In this document: positions 5,893 to 12,026 of the stretch, in pieces | Numbering within the stretch: position 1 is the stretch's first letter | Layout: each line of letters begins with the position of its first letter | Assembly (NCBI GenBank): GCA_046153015.1 | Contig: JBJXGF010000082.1 | Span: 1 to 12,622, forward strand | Length of the DNA stretch: 12,622 nt | Source of the DNA: JBJXGF01 sp046153015 | Lineage (GTDB): Bacteria; Actinomycetota; Acidimicrobiia; Acidimicrobiales; CAIXPF01 | Direction: 5' to 3' | The notes under the pieces: model-generated | Told to the model about the DNA's origin: nothing | The model's input: only the letters and a program-made list of their open reading frames with translations | Databases searched by the model: none | Position numbers and translations under genes: made by a program

Positions 5893-6314
5893 GCGAGGCG
5901 CCACTGGGGCAGGCGGATCGTCTCGCCGTCGACCACGCGCTCCTCCCACTCGGCCACCACCCGCATGCCGATCTCGATGGCCTCCGGCGGAGCGCCGAGC
6001 AGGTTGCCGATCACCCGCACCTGCGGGGCGTCGTCGAGGCTGACCAGGATCACCGCGTACGGGATTGCATCGGCCAGCGCCCGGTTCACCGCGTAGTGGG
6101 CCACTGTGTAGCTGTGGATCGTGCCGGTGGGCGAAAGCTCCCGGTGGGTCCGCTTGAGGGACCCGCACGCGGCGCAGATCTCCTCGGGCGGATGGGTCAG
6201 CTCCCCGCAGTCCGGGCACTGCTGCACCAGCAGCTTGCCCGAGGTGAACCACGCCTCGTTGAGCGGGTCGAGGGCGGGCAGCGTCCAGTCGTCGGGCAGC
6301 ACGCCCATCGTCAT
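5889..6314 (-). CDS. DUF35 OB-fold protein with rubredoxin-like zinc ribbon
   Basis: 141 aa. An N-terminal helix region (residues 1-30) is followed by the zinc ribbon C33-P-D-C36 ... C47-A-A-C50 and then an OB-fold (TGTIHSYTVAHYAV through the C-terminus). This is the DUF35 architecture. Proteins of this type bind CoA thioesters and pair with thiolase-fold enzymes, most clearly as the DUF35 domain of ChsH2 with the aldolase Ltp2 in steroid side-chain degradation. Start ATG 6312-6314 overlaps the TGA of the upstream thiolase-like gene (ATGA), with GGAAGGGG just before it; an ATG at 6306-6308 is an alternative. The tight coupling supports a heteromeric complex with that enzyme. At its 3' end the TAA (5889-5891) overlaps the CoA-transferase TAG on the other strand. 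Confidence 0.9.
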   Translation of the reverse strand: MTMGVLPDDWTLPALDPLNEAWFTSGKLLVQQCPDCGELTHPPEEICAACGSLKRTHRELSPTGTIHSYTVAHYAVNRALADAIPYAVILVSLDDAPQVRVIGNLLGAPPEAIEIGMRVVAEWEERVVDGETIRLPQWRLA

Positions 6315-7465
6315 CCCCTTCCGAACAGGATCGCACTGCCCGGCGCGAAGCCCGGGCCGGACACCGACAGCGACAGCTCGGCGTCGGCCACCTGACAGGT
6401 GGACTCGCCCCGGACCTGGCGGACCGCCTCGACCACGTTGCCGAACCCGTGGATGTAGGCCTCGCCCAGGTTGCCGCCGCTGGTGTTGATCGGCAGGCGG
6501 CCGTCGGGCCAGCAGATGTTCCCGTCGGCCACGAAGTCGTTGAGCTCGCCCGGCTCGCAGAACCCCATCTCGGCGATGGCCATCAGCACCGGACCGGTGA
6601 AGTTCTCGTAGAACTGCGCCACGTGCACGCTCTCGGGGCCGACCCCGGCGCGCTCCCACAGCTTCTTGCCCACGTGGCGGTGGTGCGCGGTCGGGAAGTT
6701 CACCTCGTTGAACGCGCCGACCCCGTCTCGGTGCTCGAGCCCGTGCGCCGCGGCGACGATCGCCACCGGCGCCTTCGCGCAGTCCCGCGCCCGTTCGGGG
6801 GTGCTGAGCACGATCGCCGCCGCGCCGTCGTTCTCCGGGCAGCAGTCGTAGAGGTGGAACGGCGAGGCGATCATCCGCGAGTCGTGGTACTCCTCGCGGG
6901 TGAGCGGCGTGCCGTAGCGGATGGCCCGCGGGTTGCGCTGGGCGTGCTCGAAGCAGGCGAGCACCACGTCGGCCAGGGCGTCCTGCTCCACGCCGTGGTC
7001 GTGCATGTAGCGCATGGTCTGCATCGCGCAGATCTGCGCGGCGGACAGCATGCCGTACGGGCTGGTGAACGCCGACCGGCCCCGGGCCCGGCGCGACTTG
7101 CCGGCCTGCCCGTACCGGTGGAACTGGCCCTGGGCCAGCGCCCGGAACACCACCACGCACTCGGCGTAGCCTGCGGTGATCGCCGCGTCGGCGATCGTGA
7201 CCGCCGCCGCCGCGCCGTTGCCCCCGCCGCCGAAGGTCTGCCCGGTGAAGTTCAGGGCGCCCACCCCGAGCGCGGCGGACAGGCGGACCGGTTCGTTGCG
7301 GTCCATGTAGGAGACGAACCCGTCCACGTCGGACAGCGCGAGGCCGGCGTCGGCCACTGCGTTGCGGATCGCGATGCAGGCGAGCTGGAACTCCGACTCG
7401 GCGGCGCCGCCGCGTTTGTAATAGACGGACTCCCCGACCCCGACGACGACGGCCTTGCCGTGCAC
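6311..7465 (-). CDS. Thiolase-fold enzyme, Ltp2/SCPx-like (probable retro-aldolase)
   Basis: 384 aa, normal for the lipid-transfer-protein/thiolase family. The N-terminal thiolase start VVVGVGESVYY, the repeated-fold linkers and the C-terminal GNLGEAYIHGFGNVVEAV region are clear. The position that holds the nucleophilic Cys in true thiolases reads FGGGGNGAAAAV (about 78-89), with no Cys. The C-terminal Cys/Gly motif is also absent (LSVSGPGFAPGSAILF). Two tyrosines, Y286 in QFYENFTG and Y337 in EAYIHG, sit about 50 residues apart, like the catalytic tyrosine pair reported for the steroid retro-aldolase Ltp2. A C-C-cleaving aldolase on a beta-hydroxyacyl-CoA is therefore more likely than a condensing or thiolytic enzyme. 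The start is GTG 7463-7465 with a strong GAAGGAGG site 4 bp upstream, lying in the 17-bp gap to the amidohydrolase gene. It overlaps the DUF35 partner by 4 bp. The substrate is unknown. Confidence 0.88.
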   Translation of the reverse strand: MHGKAVVVGVGESVYYKRGGAAESEFQLACIAIRNAVADAGLALSDVDGFVSYMDRNEPVRLSAALGVGALNFTGQTFGGGGNGAAAAVTIADAAITAGYAECVVVFRALAQGQFHRYGQAGKSRRARGRSAFTSPYGMLSAAQICAMQTMRYMHDHGVEQDALADVVLACFEHAQRNPRAIRYGTPLTREEYHDSRMIASPFHLYDCCPENDGAAAIVLSTPERARDCAKAPVAIVAAAHGLEHRDGVGAFNEVNFPTAHHRHVGKKLWERAGVGPESVHVAQFYENFTGPVLMAIAEMGFCEPGELNDFVADGNICWPDGRLPINTSGGNLGEAYIHGFGNVVEAVRQVRGESTCQVADAELSLSVSGPGFAPGSAILFGRG

Positions 7466-7482
7466 CGCGCCTCCTTCTCAGC

Positions 7483-8616
7483 TCAGCCGGGCAGGGCCGC
7501 GGCGTCGATCGAGTACAGCTCGATCGTGTTGGTGAACACCATCTGCTCGCGTTCGTCGTCGGGCACGCCGGCGAGCACCCGGTCGAGCGTCTGCATCGAG
7601 TGGGGCCAGATCGCGTCGTGATGCGGGTAGTCGTTGCCCCACAGCAGCGTTTCGAGGCCGATCAGGTCCCGGGTGCGGATGCCGGCCTCGTCATCCTCGA
7701 AGGTGATGTGGAAGTTCCGCCGGAAGTAGTCCGACGGCTTCATCGTCAGGTAGTCCACCGCTTCGGACGGCGTCCGGTAGGTGGCGTGGTCGAGACGCTG
7801 GAGGAAGTGCGCCACCCAGCCCGTCTCGAACTCGGACAGCACGAACTTGAGACGCGGGAAGCGTTCGCAGACGCCGCCGCAGATGAGGTCGATCACGCTG
7901 TTCGCCGCCCCGGTGTGCACGAACGTGTAGCCCTTGATCGACCAGGCCGGCAGGCCCCAGTGGGGGGCGAGCCCCGCGTCAAAGGTGGCCCCGGTGAACA
8001 CGTGCATGGTGAGCGGCACGCCGAGATCCTCCGCCACCGCCCAGAACCGGTCGTAGTCGGGATGGCGGAAGGGCCGGTCGACCGGCACGTGCGCCGGGAT
8101 GGCGAAGCCCCGCACCCCTCGGGCCGCGGCGCGCTGCATCTCGGCCAGGGCCGCCTCGACGTCGGGCAGGGGCAGGCAGCCCACGCCGACGAGGCGCTCG
8201 GGCGCCGCCGAGCAGTAGTCGAGCACCCAGTCGTTGTGCCGCTTGAACAGGGCGTCGACCAGGTCACGCTCGGGCAGCGCGAACGTGAACAGGTTGATGC
8301 TCGGATACATGACCTCGCCGACGATGCCGTCGAGCTTCTGCTCGTCGAGCCGGCGGTGCGGGTCCATCACGCCCGGGTTCAGCCCGGCGTAACCCTGCGA
8401 GATCCGCTCCTGGGTCCTCGGGTCGTCGAGGCGGTTGCCGGCGATGCCGAGCCGGCCGACCGGGATCGGCGGGGAGCCGGGCAGCAGCACGAACTCGCCC
8501 CGTTTGCCGTCCAGGCCGTTCACGATGCGCGGGGCGCGCTCGCCGAAGCGTTCGTCGAGCCCGAGAAAGACCTCCGGCGCCTCCACCACGTGGCTGTCGC
8601 AGGAGTAGTACCGCAT
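7483..8616 (-). CDS. Amidohydrolase-2 / ACMSD-like metal-dependent hydrolase or decarboxylase
   Basis: 377 aa TIM-barrel enzyme of the amidohydrolase_2 family, which contains ACMSD-type decarboxylases and related hydrolases. The N-terminal metal motif reads CDSHVVE (D7, H9, a DxH instead of HxH). MHVFTG gives H205, and WGNDYPHHD gives D329, the expected metal-binding Asp. The position where ACMSD has its second histidine (after the FPRLKFVLS strand) is Glu here (E262, in LSEFETGW), a variant I recall from many uncharacterised actinobacterial members. MYPSINLF and ERLVGVGCLPL are also typical. Start ATG 8614-8616 has GGGGAGG 8 bp upstream. The gene lies third in the minus-strand run, 17 bp before the thiolase-like gene and 67 bp after the propeller gene. 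Hydrolysis of a ring or lactone, or decarboxylation, in the same pathway is an inference. Confidence 0.87.
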   Translation of the reverse strand: MRYYSCDSHVVEAPEVFLGLDERFGERAPRIVNGLDGKRGEFVLLPGSPPIPVGRLGIAGNRLDDPRTQERISQGYAGLNPGVMDPHRRLDEQKLDGIVGEVMYPSINLFTFALPERDLVDALFKRHNDWVLDYCSAAPERLVGVGCLPLPDVEAALAEMQRAAARGVRGFAIPAHVPVDRPFRHPDYDRFWAVAEDLGVPLTMHVFTGATFDAGLAPHWGLPAWSIKGYTFVHTGAANSVIDLICGGVCERFPRLKFVLSEFETGWVAHFLQRLDHATYRTPSEAVDYLTMKPSDYFRRNFHITFEDDEAGIRTRDLIGLETLLWGNDYPHHDAIWPHSMQTLDRVLAGVPDDEREQMVFTNTIELYSIDAAALPG

Positions 8617-8646
8617 CCGGAAAACCTCCCCTTCGTTGGGACCTGA

Positions 8647-8676
8647 CGGCCCCGGCGCGCTCCGACGCCGGGGCCG
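8647..8676 (-). terminator. Perfect 11-bp GC hairpin between propeller and amidohydrolase genes
   Basis: cggccccggcg (8647-8657) pairs perfectly with cgccggggccg (8666-8676) around an 8-nt loop. It begins 8 bp past the propeller stop on the minus strand. No U-tract follows, so it may be a U-less terminator, an attenuator or an mRNA-stabilising 3' structure rather than a full stop. Confidence 0.5.
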
Positions 8677-8683
8677 GAACCGC

Positions 8684-9682
8684 TCAGGCGGGGCTGAGCG
8701 ACACGCAGCGGATCTCGCCGAACTCCCTCGCCAGCTTGTCCCAGCTCTCCCCGCTGTTCTCGCTGAGGAACACCTGGCCGTAAATCGTGGCGGCCACGAT
8801 CACGTCGGGAACCTCGGGGCTCATCGCCATCCAGTAGACGGTCGAGTTCGCCTTGACCGGCAGCTCCGGCGCGTCCCACGTCTTGCCGCCGTCGCGGGAG
8901 AGCTGGATCCGCCCGACCTGACCGGGGATGAAATCGCCGGTGCCCACCAGCACGGTCTGCGGGTCGCCGGGCTTCACGAACACGCCCCGGCAGTAGGCGT
9001 ACGGGTTCTTGCTCCCCTCGTCGAAGCCGGGGAACTCCTGGTTGGTCCAGCTCGCGCCCTCGTCGGTGGAGATGGCGAGGCCGAACGGGCTGGCGCAGTA
9101 CACGGTGGCGGCGCCGTCGCTGCCGGGGGCGACGGCGAGGCCGTGCACGTCGCCGTAGAACGCGTCGGGCCCCATGTTGTTGATGGCGCTCCACGTGTCG
9201 CCCCCGTCGGCCGAGCGGTACATGCCGTCGACCTCGACGCCGGCCCAGAGGACGTCGCGATCACGCGGGTCGACGAGCATGTTCGTGATGCGGGGCACGC
9301 CGATCGGACACTTGGGGTTGACCCCCATGTCCATCTTCTCCCACGTGGCGCCGCCGTCCGCGGTGCGCCACCCGTCGGGCCGGGCGCCCACGTAGACCCG
9401 GTTCGGGTCGACCGGGTCGATGGCCAGCGACCAGATCTCGCAGTCCTCGATCGGCGACGGGACCTTCTCCCACCGGTACCCGTTGTCGAAGCTGCGGTAG
9501 ATGCCGTCGCGGTCGACCCCCGCCCAGATCGTCTGCGGCTCGGACGGGCTGACCCGGATGGTGCGGACGTTGTTCTCCGGCCAGATCGGCTTGAAGATGT
9601 GCCGCCACTTCTCACCCTTGTTGTAGGTGAAGTGCAGGCCGAAGCCGACCGTGCTGACCCCGATTGCGTAGTCCTGCGCCAT
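8684..9682 (-). CDS. Seven-Asp-box (BNR-type) beta-propeller protein, cytosolic
   Basis: 332 aa made almost wholly of BNR/Asp-box units. The S/T-x-D-x-G-x-x-W motif or close variants occur at residues 19-26 (TYNKGEKW), 64-71 (SFDNGYRW), 107-114 (TADGGATW) and 157-164 (SADGGDTW). The remaining three are at 205-212 (STDEGASW), 262-269 (SRDGGKTW) and 307-314 (SENSGESW). Seven boxes spaced 43-57 residues apart predict a seven-bladed propeller, like the WD40/YVTN/BNR group; there is no sialidase RIP motif or catalytic set. The N-terminus MAQDYAIGVSTVGFG has no signal peptide or anchor, unlike many secreted Asp-box proteins. Start ATG 9680-9682 has GAAGGGGG 7 bp upstream; longer in-frame starts to 9829 run through the hairpin and MFS tail and lack support. 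It lies between the MFS and amidohydrolase genes. Function is unknown: it could be an enzyme (lactonase or lyase-like) or a scaffold. Confidence 0.85.
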   Translation of the reverse strand: MAQDYAIGVSTVGFGLHFTYNKGEKWRHIFKPIWPENNVRTIRVSPSEPQTIWAGVDRDGIYRSFDNGYRWEKVPSPIEDCEIWSLAIDPVDPNRVYVGARPDGWRTADGGATWEKMDMGVNPKCPIGVPRITNMLVDPRDRDVLWAGVEVDGMYRSADGGDTWSAINNMGPDAFYGDVHGLAVAPGSDGAATVYCASPFGLAISTDEGASWTNQEFPGFDEGSKNPYAYCRGVFVKPGDPQTVLVGTGDFIPGQVGRIQLSRDGGKTWDAPELPVKANSTVYWMAMSPEVPDVIVAATIYGQVFLSENSGESWDKLAREFGEIRCVSLSPA

Positions 9683-9728
9683 GTTCGCGCCCCCTTCTCC
9701 CCCTGCTCGTGCGACACCGGAGTGTACT

Positions 9729-9766
9729 CCCGGCGGCGCCGGGCGGCCCCACCGCCGGCGCCCGGG
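9729..9766 (-). terminator. Strong imperfect GC hairpin between MFS and propeller genes
   Basis: cccgg (9729-9733) pairs with ccggg (9762-9766), gcgccgg (9736-9742) with ccggcgc (9755-9761), and cgg (9744-9746) with ccg (9752-9754). Small bulges separate the stems, and the loop is 5 nt. It starts 8 bp past the MFS stop on the minus strand. No U-run follows, so termination or attenuation is possible but unproven. Confidence 0.45.
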
Positions 9767-9773
9767 GCGCTGG

Positions 9774-11000
9774 CTACGCCGGCCGCGGGCCCCGCCGGGC
9801 CAGCGCGAACGCGCAGGCCGCGCCGACAAGCGCGAGCAGCGACGACGCGGCGAACGCCGGCACGAACGAGCCGGTGCGGTCGGCGATGATCCCGGCGAGC
9901 TGGGGGCCGGCGAGCTGCGCGGCGGAGAAGACCAACGTGAGCGACCCGAACGCGGCGCCGAAGGCCCGGCCCCGCAGATGGTCGGCGACCACGGCGCCGA
10001 TGGCGGTCGGCGTGCCGGCCACGCAGAGCCCGTAGCCCACGGCGGCGACCAGCACCGGGCCGAGCGCCGCGGTGAGCGCCAGCAGCGGAGCGGCGGCCAT
10101 GATCACGAAGCCGGTGAGCATGGTGTAGGGCCGCCCGTAGCGGTCCGACACGCGGCCGAACACGATCCCGCCGAACACGCTCGACGCACCGAGGAGCGAC
10201 GACACCAGGTTCGTGCTCGAGGGCCGCCACCCGGCGTCCTGGAGCTGGGTCACGAAGAAGTAGAAGAACAGCGAATAGCCGGCGCCGAACGCGGCGAACG
10301 CGGCGAGCAGGTACCCCCAGCCGGGCACCTCGCGCAGCACGGACACCTTCACCCGCTCGATCGGCGCGCCCGCCGCCGCGGCCGGGCGGCGCACCGCCGC
10401 CAGCACCAGCGCGAGCACCACCGCCGCCACCGCCGCCTCGATGAGGTAGACGGGCCGCCAGGCCCCCTCCCCGGCGGAGCGGCGCACGAGGTTGGTGAGC
10501 GGGCCGACCACGAAGATGCCGAGCCCGATGCCCGAGCCGACGAGGCCGATGGCGAAGCCTCCTCGCTCGGGGCCCACCATGGCGGCGGCGATGCCCGGCG
10601 CCGGCACCCACACCCCGGCCGAGCCGAGCCCCGCCACGAACAGCCCCACGCCGAGCTGCGCGAAGCCGTTGGCCGTGGTGAGCAGCACGAGCCCGGCGAA
10701 CGAGCCGACCAGGCCGAACTTGACCAGCACCGTGGGATCGACCCGGGTGGAGAGCCACGACACGAGGGCGGCGCCGAGGAAGTAGGCGGTGAGGCTGATC
10801 GAGGCCAGGGAGCCGGCCCGGGTGAGCGAGCCGAGCAGGTCTTCCACCACCGCCGGCTGCAGCACCGGCCAGGTGAAGCGGCCGAAGGACTGGGCCACCA
10901 TCGAGGACAGCAGCACCAGCCCCAAGGTGAGCAGCACCCGCGCCCCGAGAGGCGGGGCCTGGCGCGCGGCCGGGGCCCCGCTCGTCGCCTGCGTCGTCAT
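9774..11000 (-). CDS. MFS transporter (12-TM major facilitator)
   Basis: 408 aa hydrophobic protein with about 12 membrane spans, split by a charged central loop (RRPAAAAGAPIERVKVSVLREV). The first span begins VLLTLGLVLLSSMVAQSFGRFTWP. The loop between spans 8 and 9 carries FGRVSDRYGRPYTML, a match to the MFS motif A (GxxxDRxGR). The FGRFTWPVLQPAVVEDL opening resembles proton-coupled MFS carriers for organic acids and YbfB/YjiJ-like members, but substrate and direction cannot be read from sequence. The start is ATG 10998-11000 with GAGGGGG 5 bp upstream. A GTG 6 bp earlier is in frame but would sit inside that ribosome site. It is first in the minus-strand run and divergent from the luciferase-like gene, so it probably imports, or exports, the compound handled by the cluster. 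Confidence 0.9.
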   Translation of the reverse strand: MTTQATSGAPAARQAPPLGARVLLTLGLVLLSSMVAQSFGRFTWPVLQPAVVEDLLGSLTRAGSLASISLTAYFLGAALVSWLSTRVDPTVLVKFGLVGSFAGLVLLTTANGFAQLGVGLFVAGLGSAGVWVPAPGIAAAMVGPERGGFAIGLVGSGIGLGIFVVGPLTNLVRRSAGEGAWRPVYLIEAAVAAVVLALVLAAVRRPAAAAGAPIERVKVSVLREVPGWGYLLAAFAAFGAGYSLFFYFFVTQLQDAGWRPSSTNLVSSLLGASSVFGGIVFGRVSDRYGRPYTMLTGFVIMAAAPLLALTAALGPVLVAAVGYGLCVAGTPTAIGAVVADHLRGRAFGAAFGSLTLVFSAAQLAGPQLAGIIADRTGSFVPAFAASSLLALVGAACAFALARRGPRPA

Positions 11001-11080
11001 GGCCACCCCCTCGCGCCGTATTGTCCCCCGGCGACCCGCGCCGGTCCCAACCGGCGCGCACCAACAAGGGGGCCCGTTCG
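11001..11080. promoter_or_regulatory. Divergent promoter region, MFS / F420-type oxidoreductase
   Basis: The 80-bp gap between two divergent starts must hold both promoters. TATTGT (11019-11024, plus strand) doubles as GACAAT/ACAATA on the minus strand, and each is a 4/6 match to a -10. No good -35 is visible for either direction. The plus-strand gene has AAGGGGG 8 bp before its ATG. Confidence 0.35.
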
Positions 11081-12004
11081 ATGGAGTTCGGAGTGCACCT
11101 GCCCGACGCCGGCCGCTTCGCGACCCGCGAGGCGATGCTGGCCTACGCCACCACCGCCGACCAGCTCGGCTACGCCTCGCTCTGGTCGAGCGACCACATC
11201 GCCTGGCCCGATCCGAACACGTTGGCCTCGAAGTACCCCTACGCGGACGACAACTCGGGGTTCCCGGCGGCGGGCTCGGCGTGGCTCGACTGCATCGGCT
11301 CGCTGCAGTTCGCCGCCGCGGTGACCGAGCGGGTGCGGCTCGGCACCACCGTGCTGATCCTCGGCTACCGGCCCGTGCTCCAGCAGGCCAAGGCGTGGGC
11401 GACGCTCGACCACCTCTCCGGGGGCCGGGCCATCCTCGGGGTCGGGGTCGGGTGGATGAAGGAGGAGTTCGACATCATCGATCGCCCGTGGGACCGCCGG
11501 GGCGAGCGGGCCGACGAGATGCTCGAGATCTTCGAGCGGCTCTGGAAGGACGAGCAGGCCAGCTTCGACGGTCCGTTCACCCAGTTCGGCCCGGTCGGGT
11601 TCTCGCCCAAGCCGCCCAACGGCCACATCCCGGTGTGGGTGGGCGGGCACACGAAGGCGGCGTTCCGGCGCACCGCCCGCTACGGGGAGGCCTTCCACGC
11701 CGCGTTCTCCTCGCTCGACCGGCTGGCGGCCGAGTGGGCGGGCGTGCGCGAGGCCTGCGAGCAGATCGGGCGGGACCCGGCCACGGTGGAGCTGACCGTG
11801 CTGTGCACGCTGCTGCCCGGCGCGGTGAGCGACAAGGACGGCGTGATCTGCGGCTCGAACGAGCAGATGCTCGACCAGCTCGGCGCCTATCGCGACGCCG
11901 GGGTCTCCCACATGGCGCTGTCGGTGGCGGCGAGGGGCGGCCTCGAGGCCCGGCTCGACGCCATGCGGGCCTTCGCCGCCGATCTGATGCCGCAGCTCAC
12001 GTGA
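11081..12004 (+). CDS. Luciferase-like (LLM) F420/FMN-dependent oxidoreductase
   Basis: 307 aa bacterial-luciferase-fold protein resembling the LLM class F420-dependent oxidoreductases of actinobacteria. Typical segments are the start MEFGVHLPDAGRFA, LGYASLWSSDHIAWP (strand 2 region with the SDH motif), RVRLGTTVLILGYRPVLQQAKAWATLDHLSGGRAILGVGVGW read in pieces along strands 3-4, the helix RRGERADEMLEIFERLW, and the late IPVWVGGHTKAAFRRTARYG. These enzymes transfer hydride from F420H2 or use reduced flavin with oxygen; which cofactor is used cannot be settled by eye. I chose the ATG at 11081 (AAGGGGG, 8-bp spacing; the family begins M-x-F/I-G) over an in-frame TTG at 11021. It is divergent from the MFS gene and convergent with the lytic transglycosylase 13 bp away. 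A redox step in the neighbouring catabolic cluster is inferred. Confidence 0.9.
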   Translation: MEFGVHLPDAGRFATREAMLAYATTADQLGYASLWSSDHIAWPDPNTLASKYPYADDNSGFPAAGSAWLDCIGSLQFAAAVTERVRLGTTVLILGYRPVLQQAKAWATLDHLSGGRAILGVGVGWMKEEFDIIDRPWDRRGERADEMLEIFERLWKDEQASFDGPFTQFGPVGFSPKPPNGHIPVWVGGHTKAAFRRTARYGEAFHAAFSSLDRLAAEWAGVREACEQIGRDPATVELTVLCTLLPGAVSDKDGVICGSNEQMLDQLGAYRDAGVSHMALSVAARGGLEARLDAMRAFAADLMPQLT

Positions 12005-12005
12005 G

Positions 12006-12026
12006 CTGCGCGGCCGTTCAGCGCAG
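12006..12026. terminator. Short bidirectional hairpin between convergent genes
   Basis: ctgcgc (12006-12011) pairs with gcgcag (12021-12026) across a 9-nt loop, between the oxidoreductase stop and overlapping the end of the transglycosylase gene. It is short and lacks a U-run. Confidence 0.25.

Noticed and set aside
2637..6395. A 1252-codon open frame on the plus strand across the helicase and CoA-transferase
   Set aside because: Pro/Arg/Gly/Ala-rich frame with no domain, lying out of frame over two clearly recognised genes and across a third on the other strand. It is the usual stop-poor shadow of GC-rich coding DNA.
8974..11067. A 697-codon minus-strand open frame over the MFS and propeller genes
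   Set aside because: Same GC-rich shadow effect; composition is Arg/Gly/Ser/Thr-rich with no motif, whereas the other frames give a clear 12-TM transporter and seven Asp boxes.
11021..11081. TTG at 11021 as the start of the luciferase-like gene, adding 20 residues
   Set aside because: It lacks a ribosome site, and the added residues are unlike the family N-terminus. ATG 11081 has AAGGGGG at 8 bp.
9681..11324. A 547-codon plus-strand open frame opposite the MFS gene
   Set aside because: Low-complexity Glu/Arg/His/Gly-rich antisense shadow, with no homologous motif or ribosome site.
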